A stretch of DNA of 64,000 bases, taken from contig NZ_LRAC01000002.1 in assembly GCF_001517085.1 (NCBI RefSeq), positions 1-64,000 of the forward strand, given 5' to 3'. The DNA is from Paenibacillus sp. DMB5. Its GTDB lineage: Bacteria > Bacillota > Bacilli > Paenibacillales > Paenibacillaceae. Under the pieces are notes generated by a model, which saw only the letters and a program-made list of their open reading frames with translations, had not been told where the DNA came from and searched no databases. Numbering within the stretch: the first letter of the stretch is position 1; every line of letters starts with the position of its first letter. This document shows positions 8,698 through 17,393 of this stretch, in pieces. The position numbers and the translations under genes are program-made.

Positions 8698-9530
8698 TGA
8701 AAACCAACAACAAGACCGGCAAAATTATACTCGAGATTGTGCTTGTCCTCCTCTCCCTGCTGTTCCTGTATCCGCTGTTCCTGACCATTATCAACTCATT
8801 CAAAAGCTTCAGCGAGGTCATGACCGACGTGATTGCCCTGCCGCAAAAGCTGACCTTTGCCAACTACTCTTATGTATGGGAATTCATCAACTATCCGCGG
8901 CTGTTCCTGAACAACTTCATCATTACCGGGCTCGGGCTGCTGGGGATTGTGTTCGTCTCCTCCATTGCCGCTTACAAGCTGGCCCGGACCAAAACGAAAT
9001 GGAGCGGCGTCATCTATTTCCTCTGCATTATGCCGATGCTGATTCCGTTCCAGTCCATTATGCTGACCGTGCTGCAGACCGCCAAGAACCTGAACCTGTC
9101 TGAGAGTACCTGGGGCCTCGGCCTGCTCTACTGGGGCTTCGGCGCACCGCTTGCCGTCTTCATCTATCACGGCTTTGTTAAAGGGATTCCGCTGGAAATC
9201 GACGAGAGCGCCACGATCGACGGGGCTTCCGGCTTCCGCCTGTTCTTCAGCGTCATCTTCCCGCTGCTGAAATCGGTAACGACTACCATCGTTATCATCG
9301 ACGTAATGTGGATCTGGAATGACTTCCTGCTCCCGCTCCTCATGGTCAATGGCTCACCGGACACCAAGACACTGACGCTGGCCGCCTACACCTTCGTCGG
9401 ACAGTACACCTCCGACTGGCAGTATGCAATGACAGCTATGGTGATGGCCGTACTGCCGTCCATCATCGTGTTCATCTTCCTGCAAAAGTATATTGTTAAA
9501 GGCGTTGTCGCCGGGGCGGTTAAGGGCTGA
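8697..9530 (+). CDS. Sugar ABC transporter permease (MalG/LacG-like)
   Basis: Second membrane subunit of the same importer, 277 residues and six predicted helices. The EAA loop reads EIDESATIDGASGFRLFF near residue 170. It begins in a TAATG overlap with the previous gene, so translation is probably coupled. The stop codon is followed by a strong terminator at 9604-9640, ending a two-gene transcript. Confidence 0.92.
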   Translation: MKTNNKTGKIILEIVLVLLSLLFLYPLFLTIINSFKSFSEVMTDVIALPQKLTFANYSYVWEFINYPRLFLNNFIITGLGLLGIVFVSSIAAYKLARTKTKWSGVIYFLCIMPMLIPFQSIMLTVLQTAKNLNLSESTWGLGLLYWGFGAPLAVFIYHGFVKGIPLEIDESATIDGASGFRLFFSVIFPLLKSVTTTIVIIDVMWIWNDFLLPLLMVNGSPDTKTLTLAAYTFVGQYTSDWQYAMTAMVMAVLPSIIVFIFLQKYIVKGVVAGAVKG

Positions 9531-9603
9531 TCTGGTTGGCCTTGCTGCAAGCTTCTGCCTGAATGAGCTGTAAAACACCCCCATGCCGCATGACTGACAC
9601 AGC

Positions 9604-9640
9604 AAACACCCCATAGCCGCGAAGGCTATGGGGTGTTTTT
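9604..9640 (+). terminator. Rho-independent terminator of the permease operon
   Basis: Perfect 15-bp stem AAACACCCCATAGCC (9604-9618) and its complement (9624-9638), five-base loop, then T residues. Confidence 0.9.
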
Positions 9641-9698
9641 ACATCTTTGTATGAACGATGCTCCTGTTTGCGGATTGAACATGTTTGACTCCATTCAT

Positions 9699-9885
9699 CT
9701 AAGTGGAAATTCGTCACCTAATTCCGGGCTAAATGCCGGGAAGAGGACATTAGTTGGAAAAAAGACACCTAATATCGCTGATATCGCTCCGACTGGAGCT
9801 TTGCGGCCGAATTAAGATACGTTTTTCCAACTAATCAACAATAACTCCGCGTTAGCGCAGGATTAAGTGACTAAAATCCAACTAG
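9699..9885. repeat. Interspersed intergenic element with inverted and direct repeats
   Basis: TTAGTTGGAAAAA at 9750-9762 and its exact complement at 9822-9834 form a 13-bp inverted repeat with a 59-base interval. A degenerate direct copy of the left half lies at 9699-9723 (CTAAGTGGAAAT ... CACCTAAT, compare TTAGTTGGAAAA ... CACCTAAT). A right half copy, AAAATCCAACTAG, is at 9873-9885. No open frame and no terminator signature. Confidence 0.55.
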
Positions 9886-9986
9886 ATGATGGTTCGAAGC
9901 AGAAGAAGCTATAGCATGAAGCTGTAAGGTGAGCAGCTGTGTTAACCTAGCTTATGGTGTTTGGCGTTCAGCCTACAGTCTGAAGC

Positions 9987-11021
9987 TCACAGCTTCTCAC
10001 TAACCGTTCCGTCCGCAGCTATCTTCGCGTTGAACGACAGCTTGTTCAGCTTCATGATCGCTTCCTTATTATAGGCAGCTCCCATGAAGTTCGGCTGTCC
10101 GCCGATGATCTTGAGCGGAGTGATCCGGCTGGTGATCCCCGAACCCGTTATGGTGAAGTCGGCCAGCATCGTATGCACAGTCTTCTCTCCGCCGCGCGTC
10201 GATTTGTTGAACACAAAATTACCCAGCGAATAGTAGATCGGCTTATGCTTGTAATACTCGATTCCCATCAGACAGTGGCTGTGTGCACCGAGAATGATGT
10301 CCGCGCCGCTGTCGATCATCTGCTTGGCCAGCGTACGGGCGTACTTCTCCGGATAATCCGCGAACTCTTCGTTCCAGTGCAGATATACAATCGTATAGTC
10401 ATTGTCTTTGGCGGATTTCTTGATGGCCCCGAGCAGCGGCTCCGCCGTGTAAGCCGAGGCAGCACCCGGTGTATTTTTTCCGGCATGCCAGGAAGGTCCG
10501 GACAGCACCCGGCTTGCCCCAAGCACAGCAATCCGCTTGCCTTTGACTGTTTTGACATACGGCTTGAAAGCCTGATCCATATTGCTGCCGGCTCCTGTAT
10601 GGCCGATCTTGTTCCTGTCCAGATGGACCAGTGTATCCAGCATCGCATTCTGGCCGTAATCGAGGATATGATTATTTGCCAGCGTTACGCCGTCAATACC
10701 GGCATAGCTTAATCCGCCGAGCGTCTCCGGTTTGGAGCGGAAGGCAAAGGTCTTCTCTGCCGCCTGGCCGCGCACCGATACAGGCGTCTCCAGATTGGCG
10801 AAGGCCAGATCAGCTTTTTGCAGAACAGGAGCTACCTTCGCAAACGGAAAATTCACCCCGTACCTTGCTATTTGCTCCCCTACGAAGCCGTCCAGCAGAA
10901 TATCTCCGGCAAATGTAAGAGTAATACGGTCTGCCGGCTGCACCTTGGACGCTCCGCCCCAAACCGCCGGGGGAGGAATCAGCAGAAAGAATAATAGAAT
11001 AAGTAGGATTGCTCTGCGCAC
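9987..11021 (-). CDS. CapA-family protein (poly-gamma-glutamate synthesis type, metallophosphatase fold)
   Basis: Family members are surface-exposed metallophosphatase-like proteins; CapA/PgsA takes part in poly-gamma-glutamate export in Bacillus, but most homologues have no proven role. A signal peptide or membrane anchor (AILLILLFFLLIPPP) is followed by AGDILLDG, NLETPVS, LANNHILDYG, LHWNEE and GAHSHCLMG, which carry the metal ligands. 344 residues, typical length. Start is a GTG eight bases after AAAGGAG; the ATG four bases upstream is in another frame. There are no capB or capC neighbours, so a capsule role is not supported by context. Confidence 0.88.
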   Translation of the reverse strand: MRRAILLILLFFLLIPPPAVWGGASKVQPADRITLTFAGDILLDGFVGEQIARYGVNFPFAKVAPVLQKADLAFANLETPVSVRGQAAEKTFAFRSKPETLGGLSYAGIDGVTLANNHILDYGQNAMLDTLVHLDRNKIGHTGAGSNMDQAFKPYVKTVKGKRIAVLGASRVLSGPSWHAGKNTPGAASAYTAEPLLGAIKKSAKDNDYTIVYLHWNEEFADYPEKYARTLAKQMIDSGADIILGAHSHCLMGIEYYKHKPIYYSLGNFVFNKSTRGGEKTVHTMLADFTITGSGITSRITPLKIIGGQPNFMGAAYNKEAIMKLNKLSFNAKIAADGTVSEKL

Positions 11022-11193
11022 TCATTTTACTCCTTTTGATAAGATATCTATCAACTATAACGGATAGCGTAGGTTATCTAAAAGAGTAAAAAGTCCCGGC
11101 TATAGAGCGTGAATTTAAGAATAGTGAACCGGCAGCTGCTGTCGAGCCTGAACCTAAGGGTTCTACAGCAGCTCAACTATCCGATTCTCAAGT

Positions 11194-11859
11194 TCATCTA
11201 TAGCTTTGCGCTTTCTTCAGCACTGCCCGGAAGCAGCTGAGCCCGCCCCACTGATCCGTCCGCAGCGCATCCTCCGGAAGATTAAAATCTGTCTCACCCC
11301 AGTACTGGAAGCCAGCCTGCAGCAGCACGTCGTTCATCACCGGCAGATTGACGGTCGGATAATCAAAGGTCAGCACCAGCAGCCCCTCACCGTTCAAAGT
11401 CCTGTGAAATTCCCGTATGGCCAGGATCGTATCATTCAGCGATAAATGCTCGAGTACCGAAATACAAAAAATCGTATCAAAGCTTTCATCCGCATACGGC
11501 AGGGAGGTGAGCTCCGCCTGGGCCAGATGCAGGCCTGTCGTCCTCCTGGCCAGGATCTGACGGGCTGCCTCTGCGCCAATGTCATCTTCAATATTCCGGA
11601 TGATGGCTTCCTGTGATAGGATCCGTGCATCCCTATCGCAGGCATGCACCTCGGCGCTGAAGCCGGCAAGATAGAACTTGAGCGGATGGGAAATGCCGCA
11701 GGCGGCATCCAGTACTACATCATGGGGAGAAACAAAGTTGGTACACCATTCATATTCATAAGGCCGGCTCCACCAGGACTCCGGCAAGTCATAAATCAGC
11801 TTGTCACGGCGGGCATCGGAATGGACGAAAAAACGGGATACATAAGGATGTGTCGGCAT
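11194..11859 (-). CDS. Class I SAM-dependent methyltransferase
   Basis: Soluble methyltransferase of about 221 residues, substrate unknown. The SAM-binding motif I is VVLDAACGISHPLKFY near residue 45, the acidic residue after strand 2 is in HACDRD, and motif IV is FDTIFCISVLEHL. The start at 11859 (MPTHPYVS) follows AAGGAGT by eight bases; an upstream in-frame ATG has no ribosome site. It is the last gene of a three-gene minus-strand group with the epimerase and aldo-keto reductase, suggesting small-molecule or sugar modification. Confidence 0.8.
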   Translation of the reverse strand: MPTHPYVSRFFVHSDARRDKLIYDLPESWWSRPYEYEWCTNFVSPHDVVLDAACGISHPLKFYLAGFSAEVHACDRDARILSQEAIIRNIEDDIGAEAARQILARRTTGLHLAQAELTSLPYADESFDTIFCISVLEHLSLNDTILAIREFHRTLNGEGLLVLTFDYPTVNLPVMNDVLLQAGFQYWGETDFNLPEDALRTDQWGGLSCFRAVLKKAQSYR

Positions 11860-11937
11860 GACCAGGACTCCTTTTTTACGGGTTTCGGTAGGTAGTGAGA
11901 GTATATTCACCATTCCCTGATTCATGCCACATCCGTG

Positions 11938-12960
11938 TTACACGTAGTATGAGAGCAGCTTGGCATCAACACCATGTCTGCTGATCAGCATGTCCAGCAT
12001 TTTGGACCACTCCGTATCCACGGAGCAGAGCTGCGGCCGGGCTTCGAACCATTCAACCGACATCCTGATTCCTTCGGCAAAAGAAACCGCGGCGCTGAAC
12101 TCCGGCACCAGCCGTTTGAGCTTGCTGTTGTCGAATACACTGCTTACCGCCTGGTCGCCGATCAGGCCGTCTGCTGTTCCCGCCGGCGTATGGGCGGCGA
12201 TGAAATCTGTCGAGATATGCACCACCTTGGGTTCTCTCCCCGCAGCTTCACCGATGGCCGCATAAATCTGGTTCCAGTTCAGTGACTCATCGGAGGTGAT
12301 GTGGATCGCCTCACCGATCGCTTCAGGATTGCCCAGCAGGCCGATGAAGCCTTTGGCAAAGTCTGTATTGTGCGTCAGCGTCCAGAGTGAAGTACCGTCA
12401 CCATGAATAACCAGCGGCTGGCCTTTGCGGATACGTTCCACCAGCGACCAGGGATGCTGCCAGCTGGTAAGCGCTGCCGGAATTGCCGTAACGCCGTAAG
12501 TGTGCGAAGGCCGGACAATGGTGACCGGGAAGGCATTGGTGCGGTGTACCTCCATCAGCAGTTCCTCGCAGGCGATTTTGTCACGGGAATATTGCCAGTA
12601 AGGATTGGCCAGCGGTGTTTCTTCCGTAATGAGGTAGCTCCGCTGCGGCTTCTGGTAGGCCGAGGCAGAGCTGATGAAGATATACTGCTTCGTCTTGCCG
12701 GCAAACAGCTCAATATCGCTCTGCACATGCTCCGGTGTAAAGGCAATCCAGTCTACAACAGCATCAAACTCGTAGCCCTTGAGTGCTTCTGCGGCCCCCG
12801 CTGCATCGCGGATATCTCCCCGGATTACCTCCGCCCCGTCAGGTACGAATTCACTGCGCTCCCCGCGGTTAAACAGATACAGCTCAATCCCCTGTTCGAT
12901 TGCAAGCCTGGATACGGCCTGGCTAATTAATCCTGTGCCCCCGATAAAAAGTACCTTCAT
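11938..12960 (-). CDS. NAD-dependent epimerase/dehydratase family protein (extended SDR)
   Basis: Rossmann-fold oxidoreductase or epimerase, probably acting on a nucleotide sugar or related compound; substrate unknown. The nucleotide-binding motif GGTGLIS is at residues 8-14, the Ser of FISSASAY and the YSRDK pair (YxxxK) form the catalytic site. 340 residues. The start follows GAGGAG. It begins 20 bases after the aldo-keto reductase stop, so the two are co-transcribed. Confidence 0.85.
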   Translation of the reverse strand: MKVLFIGGTGLISQAVSRLAIEQGIELYLFNRGERSEFVPDGAEVIRGDIRDAAGAAEALKGYEFDAVVDWIAFTPEHVQSDIELFAGKTKQYIFISSASAYQKPQRSYLITEETPLANPYWQYSRDKIACEELLMEVHRTNAFPVTIVRPSHTYGVTAIPAALTSWQHPWSLVERIRKGQPLVIHGDGTSLWTLTHNTDFAKGFIGLLGNPEAIGEAIHITSDESLNWNQIYAAIGEAAGREPKVVHISTDFIAAHTPAGTADGLIGDQAVSSVFDNSKLKRLVPEFSAAVSFAEGIRMSVEWFEARPQLCSVDTEWSKMLDMLISRHGVDAKLLSYYV

Positions 12961-12980
12961 CTGTATCTGCTCCTCTCTCT

Positions 12981-13919
12981 TTAGGCAATAATTTCGTCAA
13001 TCCGCGACAAGACTTCACCGCTCAGTTCGACACCTGCAGCCTTCACATTCTCCTCTACCTGCTCCGGCCGGCTTGCACCGACAAGTGCGCTTGCTACATT
13101 AGACTGCCGCAGTATCCAGGCGAGGGCCAGATTGCCGACCGAGAGATCCAGTTCTGCTGCAATTTTACCCAGCTGCTGCACCTTGGCGATTTTTTCTTCC
13201 GTAACCCCTTTACGCATCCATTCCAGCCTGGAGGCCCGGCTGCCCTCAGGAATGTCCTCCGCCGAGCTGTATTTTCCGGTCAAGAGACCTTGAGCCAGCG
13301 GCGAGAATACAACCTGTCCGATCCCTTTGCGTTCACCGAGCGGAATAATTTCTTTTTCTATATAACGTTCGAACATATTGTAAATCGGCTGATTGACCAC
13401 AATGCGGTCCAGCAGATACCGGTCCGCGACAGCCAGCGCCTCTGTCATCTGGGCAGCCGTCCACTCGCTTACACCGACATAGAGCACCTTGCCCTGACGG
13501 ACCAGATCATCCAGTGTGCGCAGCGTCTCCTCAATGGGTGTCTCCGGATCGTAACGGTGGCAGTACATAATGTCCACATAATCTGCCCCCAGCCGCTTCA
13601 GACTGGCATGGCACTGCTCTGTAATATGCTTGCGTGACAGGCCGCGGTCATTCGGACCGTCTCCCATAACGCCGTATACCTTGGTGGCCAGGACATAAGA
13701 TTCGCGGGGAAATCCGCGCAGCGTCTCACCGAGCAGCTTCTCGGCCGCACCTTTTTCATACACATTGGCCGTATCAAAAAAATTCACACCCAACCCGTAA
13801 GCGGTTTCAATAGCTCTGACAGCATTTTCCCGTTCCACATATCCGCCGTACGTCAACCAGCTTCCCAGACTGATTTCACTAACCTTTAGCCCCGATCCGC
13901 CTAATCTGCGGTACTTCAT
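12981..13919 (-). CDS. Aldo/keto reductase
   Basis: NADPH-dependent reductase of aldehydes or ketones, 312 residues, of the subgroup related to potassium-channel beta subunits and YghZ-like enzymes. Catalytic tetrad visible: Asp of FDTANVY, Tyr of the same motif, Lys of VLATKVYG and His of MYCHRYDPE. The C-terminal cofactor region has LVGASRPEQVEEN. It leads the three-gene group, preceded by GGAGGAG. The physiological substrate cannot be told. Confidence 0.9.
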   Translation of the reverse strand: MKYRRLGGSGLKVSEISLGSWLTYGGYVERENAVRAIETAYGLGVNFFDTANVYEKGAAEKLLGETLRGFPRESYVLATKVYGVMGDGPNDRGLSRKHITEQCHASLKRLGADYVDIMYCHRYDPETPIEETLRTLDDLVRQGKVLYVGVSEWTAAQMTEALAVADRYLLDRIVVNQPIYNMFERYIEKEIIPLGERKGIGQVVFSPLAQGLLTGKYSSAEDIPEGSRASRLEWMRKGVTEEKIAKVQQLGKIAAELDLSVGNLALAWILRQSNVASALVGASRPEQVEENVKAAGVELSGEVLSRIDEIIA

Positions 13920-14255
13920 TCCACACTTCTCCTCCCATTTCCTCTTTATCCGGCCCGATTGTGAACCGGTGTTTCTATTGCACTTGTTATTTTAGACCAG
14001 TTTGCTAGGAATTTCTATCTGTTTGAAAAAAAATAACCAGCCCTATGACAGACAACGATAATCTGCAGACGGGAAATCGGGCATAGCTATATATGAGGAT
14101 AGCGAGTAACGAGTAATCGGATCACAAAACTACTCTCTGCATTAGTTCTTATTTAGTTTCAAAATTATACTTGCTTTATAAAAGTAATATGCTATAATTA
14201 ACTTCATAAAGGTCAACACGAAATCCAATACACTTACTTTTGGGAGGAATTTCAA
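13920..14255. other. Divergent intergenic region
   Basis: Separates the minus-strand aldo-keto reductase from the plus-strand flavin reductase. Apart from the promoter at 14171-14198 I see only a short direct repeat, GAGTAACGAGTAATC, near 14103. Confidence 0.5.
14171..14198 (+). promoter_or_regulatory. Putative sigma-A promoter of the flavin reductase gene
   Basis: TTGCTT (14171-14176), 16-base spacer, TATAAT (14193-14198), in an AT-rich stretch about 55 bases before the start codon. Confidence 0.55.
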
Positions 14256-14798
14256 ATGACAACATTGAACATCGGGATTATTCTGGGAAGCACACGCAAG
14301 GGCCGCGTAAGCCCGCAGGTCGGGGAATGGGTGAAAGGCATTGCAGATGCCCGCGGAGATGCCAACTATGAGATCGTAGACATTGCCGACTTCAAGCTTC
14401 CGCTGCTGGGCGAAAGCGATGATTACGCCCCTGCCGCAGCCTGGGCCGCCAAGCTGGCTACTCTGGACGGTTTTGTTTTTATCGCCCAGGAGTATAACCA
14501 CAGCATTACCGGAGCACTCAAGAATGCGCTTGACTCTGCCCGGGAAGAATGGAACAACAAGGCTGCCGGGATTGTCAGCTACGGTTCGGCAGGCGGAGCA
14601 CGCGCGGCTGAACATCTGCGCGGAATTCTAGGTGAGCTCCAGGTAGCTGATGTCCGGGTGCATCCGCTGCTCTCCCTCTTCACCGACTTTGAGAACGGCA
14701 CAGTCTTCAAGCCGGCTGATCTGCACAAAGCGAACGTCAATGCGATGCTCGATCAGGTGCTGGCCTGGAGCGGTGCCCTGAAGACACTGCGCCAGTAA
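14256..14798 (+). CDS. NAD(P)H-dependent FMN reductase
   Basis: Flavodoxin-fold enzyme that reduces FMN, quinones or azo compounds with NAD(P)H. 180 residues, the usual size. The phosphate-binding loop is GSTRKGRVSP at residues 10-19; the family motif around the flavin is EYNHSITGALKNALD near residue 78, followed by SYGSAGGARAAEHLR. The start follows GGGAGG. It stands alone between its promoter and a strong terminator. Confidence 0.9.
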   Translation: MTTLNIGIILGSTRKGRVSPQVGEWVKGIADARGDANYEIVDIADFKLPLLGESDDYAPAAAWAAKLATLDGFVFIAQEYNHSITGALKNALDSAREEWNNKAAGIVSYGSAGGARAAEHLRGILGELQVADVRVHPLLSLFTDFENGTVFKPADLHKANVNAMLDQVLAWSGALKTLRQ

Positions 14799-14822
14799 CA
14801 TCATCGTATCCCTAACAAATAC

Positions 14823-14865
14823 AGCAACCAGCCGCTTCTCACCGGGAGCGGCTGGTTGCTGTTAT
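14823..14865 (+). terminator. Rho-independent terminator after the flavin reductase
   Basis: Perfect 14-bp stem AGCAACCAGCCGCT (14823-14836) with its complement (14847-14860), ten-base loop, then GTTATT. Confidence 0.8.
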
Positions 14866-14980
14866 TAATGTCGTTAAATGAAAAAATTCTCATGAAACCT
14901 TAATCTAATCATGGCGTACTTAAGGGTAATAAAAGAGTAAGATTATATTATAAGCACAATATATCTTATAAGGAGGAAAC

Positions 14981-15196
14981 ATGATGCTTAGAAAACTTCT
15001 TGGCAAGGTACTGCATTCTGTAGAACATTCCAGGCCGGGCGGACACCGTAAATACTCAAGCAGTCACAAAGGGAGGTCATTTTACGGCAGACATTCAAGC
15101 AGCAGCCGCGGATATAAGCGGTATTCATCATCCGATGCGCACCGCGGCGGAAGCGGTCATAAATATTATAAAAACCGTTACGGCAGTTCCAGCTAA
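14981..15196 (+). CDS. Small Ser/Tyr/His/Arg-rich basic protein
   Basis: I do not recognise a family. The 71 residues begin with a possible short helix (LRKLLGKVLHSVEHS); the rest is low-complexity, built from Ser, Gly, Tyr, His, Arg and Lys (for example SSSSRGYKRYSSSD, HKYYKNRYGSSS). Such composition recalls spore-coat proteins of the CotG type, but this is only a resemblance. The ribosome site AAGGAGG is seven bases before a double ATG, and a perfect terminator follows, so it is very probably expressed as a single-gene transcript. Confidence 0.7.
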   Translation: MMLRKLLGKVLHSVEHSRPGGHRKYSSSHKGRSFYGRHSSSSRGYKRYSSSDAHRGGSGHKYYKNRYGSSS

Positions 15197-15220
15197 AAGC
15201 CTGCTGCCGGAATGGTCCAG

Positions 15221-15258
15221 GAGGCGCCTTCATGCTCAAGCTGAAGGCGCCTCTTTAA
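15221..15258 (+). terminator. Rho-independent terminator of the small basic protein gene
   Basis: Perfect 12-bp stem GAGGCGCCTTCA (15221-15232) and TGAAGGCGCCTC (15242-15253), then TTTAATG. It lies between convergent genes. Confidence 0.85.
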
Positions 15259-15260
15259 TG

Positions 15261-16088
15261 TTATTTCAGCAGGCTCTGATGTATTGCCTCAGCATCCCGG
15301 ACAAAGTCCGCAGTATCCGCATAAGGTTCGGCGTGTTCTCCAAGCAGCCGGTTGAGGAGCATCAGCATGTCCGGCGATACCTGCAGCTCCTCCCGCCAGC
15401 TCCGTTCTTGCTTCCCGCGTTCAGGCTCATAAGCAGAATACAGCATAAACAGCATCAGCTGGCCCATATCATAGAGATCCGAAGCAACAACCGGCGGCAT
15501 CCGTTCAGGCAGCACTACTGTCTGCATGGCATCCGCGCCACTTGAATCCTCCTGCTCCCCGATCCTTTTTGCCAGGCCGAAATCAATCAGATACAAGTCA
15601 TCACCCTGCAGAATCACATTAGGAATCCGCAGGTCCAGATGGACGTATCCCCGCGAATGGACATGCATGACCAGCTCTGCCAGCTTAAGAATGACTGCAA
15701 GGCTTTCCCGCTCCCCGTAGATAAGCTTGTCGTCAAAGATCAGGTCCTCCAGTGTTTTTCCCGTAACATATTCGCTGACCAGCCAGTTCGAGCCTTTAAA
15801 CTCCAGATAATCCCGGCATGCGGGGATCCTGGGATGATCCATGGACTGGAGGATCCTGTACTCCTTCTCGAGGAGCTTCCGTCCCGCGTCTTTTTTGCTG
15901 GGTCTGGACTGCTTCAGCGCATAAAGCTCCCCGTCAGCAGTATCACGGCAGCAATAGGTAAGCCCATAGCTCCCCTCACCTAGCAGATGCTGTATTACAT
16001 AACGCCCGCCGATCAGCTTCCCCTCCGGGAGCGGGTAATCCTGCCAGGCCTTTATAAATCCGCGCAAGCGCTCCGCCACCAACCCCAT
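15261..16088 (-). CDS. Ser/Thr protein kinase-like protein, cytoplasmic
   Basis: Eukaryotic-type kinase domain of 275 residues with no membrane segment or sensor. Glycine-rich loop GEGSYGLTY near residue 37, ATP-anchoring Lys in YALKQSRP, its Glu partner in LLEKEYRIL, catalytic loop HLDLRIPN (Asp and Asn kept, but the usual Lys is Arg and the HRD Arg is Leu), and IDFGLAKR for the metal Asp. The missing HRD Arg suggests activity without activation-loop phosphorylation. It lies between the small basic protein (convergent) and cotJABC (upstream, same strand). Target unknown. Confidence 0.85.
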   Translation of the reverse strand: MGLVAERLRGFIKAWQDYPLPEGKLIGGRYVIQHLLGEGSYGLTYCCRDTADGELYALKQSRPSKKDAGRKLLEKEYRILQSMDHPRIPACRDYLEFKGSNWLVSEYVTGKTLEDLIFDDKLIYGERESLAVILKLAELVMHVHSRGYVHLDLRIPNVILQGDDLYLIDFGLAKRIGEQEDSSGADAMQTVVLPERMPPVVASDLYDMGQLMLFMLYSAYEPERGKQERSWREELQVSPDMLMLLNRLLGEHAEPYADTADFVRDAEAIHQSLLK

Positions 16089-16156
16089 AGCCTTCCATCT
16101 CCCGTCCTGCCCAGATATGGAATAAGGTTAACATATTGAACCTCCGTACGCCAAAT

Positions 16157-16180
16157 ACACCGGCATCCATATGCCGGTGT
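16157..16180 (-). terminator. Possible terminator of the cotJABC operon
   Basis: 10-bp inverted repeat ACACCGGCAT/ATGCCGGTGT with a four-base loop, located between the cotJC stop and the kinase start. The T run is weak (ATTTG), so it may only be a partial terminator. Confidence 0.5.
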
Positions 16181-16233
16181 AGACAGGTGGGACACGTTCT
16201 CCAGGCTTCCAGTATTCAACCGGACCTCACGGA

Positions 16234-16803
16234 TCAGAAGATCCGTTTCTTGTCCTTCTCCTCCATCAGGATCTGTACGGACTCCTTAAACCGGATCGCG
16301 TGAATAATCTCCCGCTCGCGCAGGAATTTCAGGCTATCCTGCAGGTCTACATCATCCGTCATGTCAATCAGCCACTGGTATGTAGCCCGGGCTTTTTCCT
16401 CGGCGGCAATATCTTCATACAGGTCAGCGATCGGATCACCCTTGGCTTGGATATAGCTGGCAGTCCACGGAACCCCGGCTGAATTCTGGTAGAACAGGGC
16501 GTGGTCACGCTGCGCGTAATTCGGTCCCAGGCCTGCCGCTTCCAGCTCCTGCACGGATGCATCCTTGGTCAGCTTGTAGATCATCGTAGCAATCATCTCG
16601 AGGTGGGCAAATTCTTCCGTCGAAATATCGTTAAGCACGCCGATTACCTTATCCGGAATCGAATACCTCTGATTCATGTAGCGCAGCGCTGCGGCCAGTT
16701 CCCCGTCAGCGCCTCCGTATTGCTCCATCAGGTAGCGTGCCATCCTTACATCACATTTGCTGACACGAACAGGATACTGCAGCTTCTTCTCATAAATCCA
16801 CAT
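16234..16803 (-). CDS. cotJC: Spore coat protein CotJC, manganese-catalase family
   Basis: Inner spore-coat protein related to dimanganese catalase. 189 residues, normal length. The ferritin-like helices carry metal-ligand motifs: Glu in LMEQYGGADGELAAALRY, EEFAHLEM near residue 68, and EEKARATYQW with an HAIRF motif near the C-terminus. The start follows GGAGGGAGG. Third gene of cotJABC; in B. subtilis this operon is made in the mother cell under sigma-E. Confidence 0.95.
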   Translation of the reverse strand: MWIYEKKLQYPVRVSKCDVRMARYLMEQYGGADGELAAALRYMNQRYSIPDKVIGVLNDISTEEFAHLEMIATMIYKLTKDASVQELEAAGLGPNYAQRDHALFYQNSAGVPWTASYIQAKGDPIADLYEDIAAEEKARATYQWLIDMTDDVDLQDSLKFLREREIIHAIRFKESVQILMEEKDKKRIF

Positions 16804-16836
16804 CCGGGAGCCTCCCTCCTATACGTTGTGATATCG

Positions 16837-17106
16837 CTACACTTGCCAGGGCCACGGGCTCTGGTTCCATTCCCACGGACATTTGGAGTAGGCCCGCCCG
16901 AAATTCTGCAGCGGCCCGTACAGCTCCTGAAACTGATTGGCCAGCCGGGTCCGTTCCTGGGTCAGCTGATTAAACTGCTCAATCGCCTTTAGATCCTCCG
17001 GATGGGTATTCAGATACAAATTCAGCTCGACCAGTGCAAAGTCAAGCACCTGCAGCTGCTCCAGCATTTCATAATATCGCGGCTCACATGCATTTGGCTG
17101 CTCCAT
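16837..17106 (-). CDS. cotJB: Spore coat protein CotJB
   Basis: Small spore-coat component of 89 residues that assembles with CotJA and CotJC. Family features: YYEMLEQLQVLDFALVELN at residues 11-29, DLKAIEQFN, LYGPLQNFG and an aromatic C-terminal tail (WEWNQSPWPW). It starts four bases past the cotJA stop, with AAAGGGGG upstream. Confidence 0.93.
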   Translation of the reverse strand: MEQPNACEPRYYEMLEQLQVLDFALVELNLYLNTHPEDLKAIEQFNQLTQERTRLANQFQELYGPLQNFGRAYSKCPWEWNQSPWPWQV

Positions 17107-17110
17107 CTGA

Positions 17111-17335
17111 CTAGATGCCCCCTTTCCCTTTTCCGGCTTTGGATTCGTAAGGACTGTAAAATGCCGGCCATAAAGTCCCTGCCCTCAGGGCTTCCGGCAG
17201 CGGATACTGCGGCAGGCCCGGCGGCTGGAAGTTGATATACTGGTTCGGCGGCACAACATACGTTTTGAATGGCACCGGCGGGCAAGGATCAAACGGTCCG
17301 CGGTAAGTGGCCCATACACGCTCCTGGGAGTTCAA
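17111..17335 (-). CDS. cotJA: Spore coat-associated protein CotJA
   Basis: First gene of the cotJ operon. The core PFDPCPPVPFKTYVVPPNQY and the QPPGLPQY...EALRAGTLWPAF segment are diagnostic. I chose the TTG at 17335 (MNSQERVW, 74 residues) because GGAGGGG lies nine bases upstream. Further upstream, ATG codons at 17353 and 17368 would add residues not typical of the family, and one of them overlaps that ribosome site. Confidence 0.9.
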   Translation of the reverse strand: MNSQERVWATYRGPFDPCPPVPFKTYVVPPNQYINFQPPGLPQYPLPEALRAGTLWPAFYSPYESKAGKGKGGI

Positions 17336-17393
17336 TAGCGTTCCCCTCCTCATTGGTTGATACCTCAATTCTGGCTATGATCTCTTCGTAGCT

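Larger units (their letters stand above)
9531..9986. other. Intergenic region with terminator and repeat element
   Basis: Contains the permease terminator (9604-9640) and an interspersed palindromic element (about 9699-9885). No gene seen. Confidence 0.6.
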
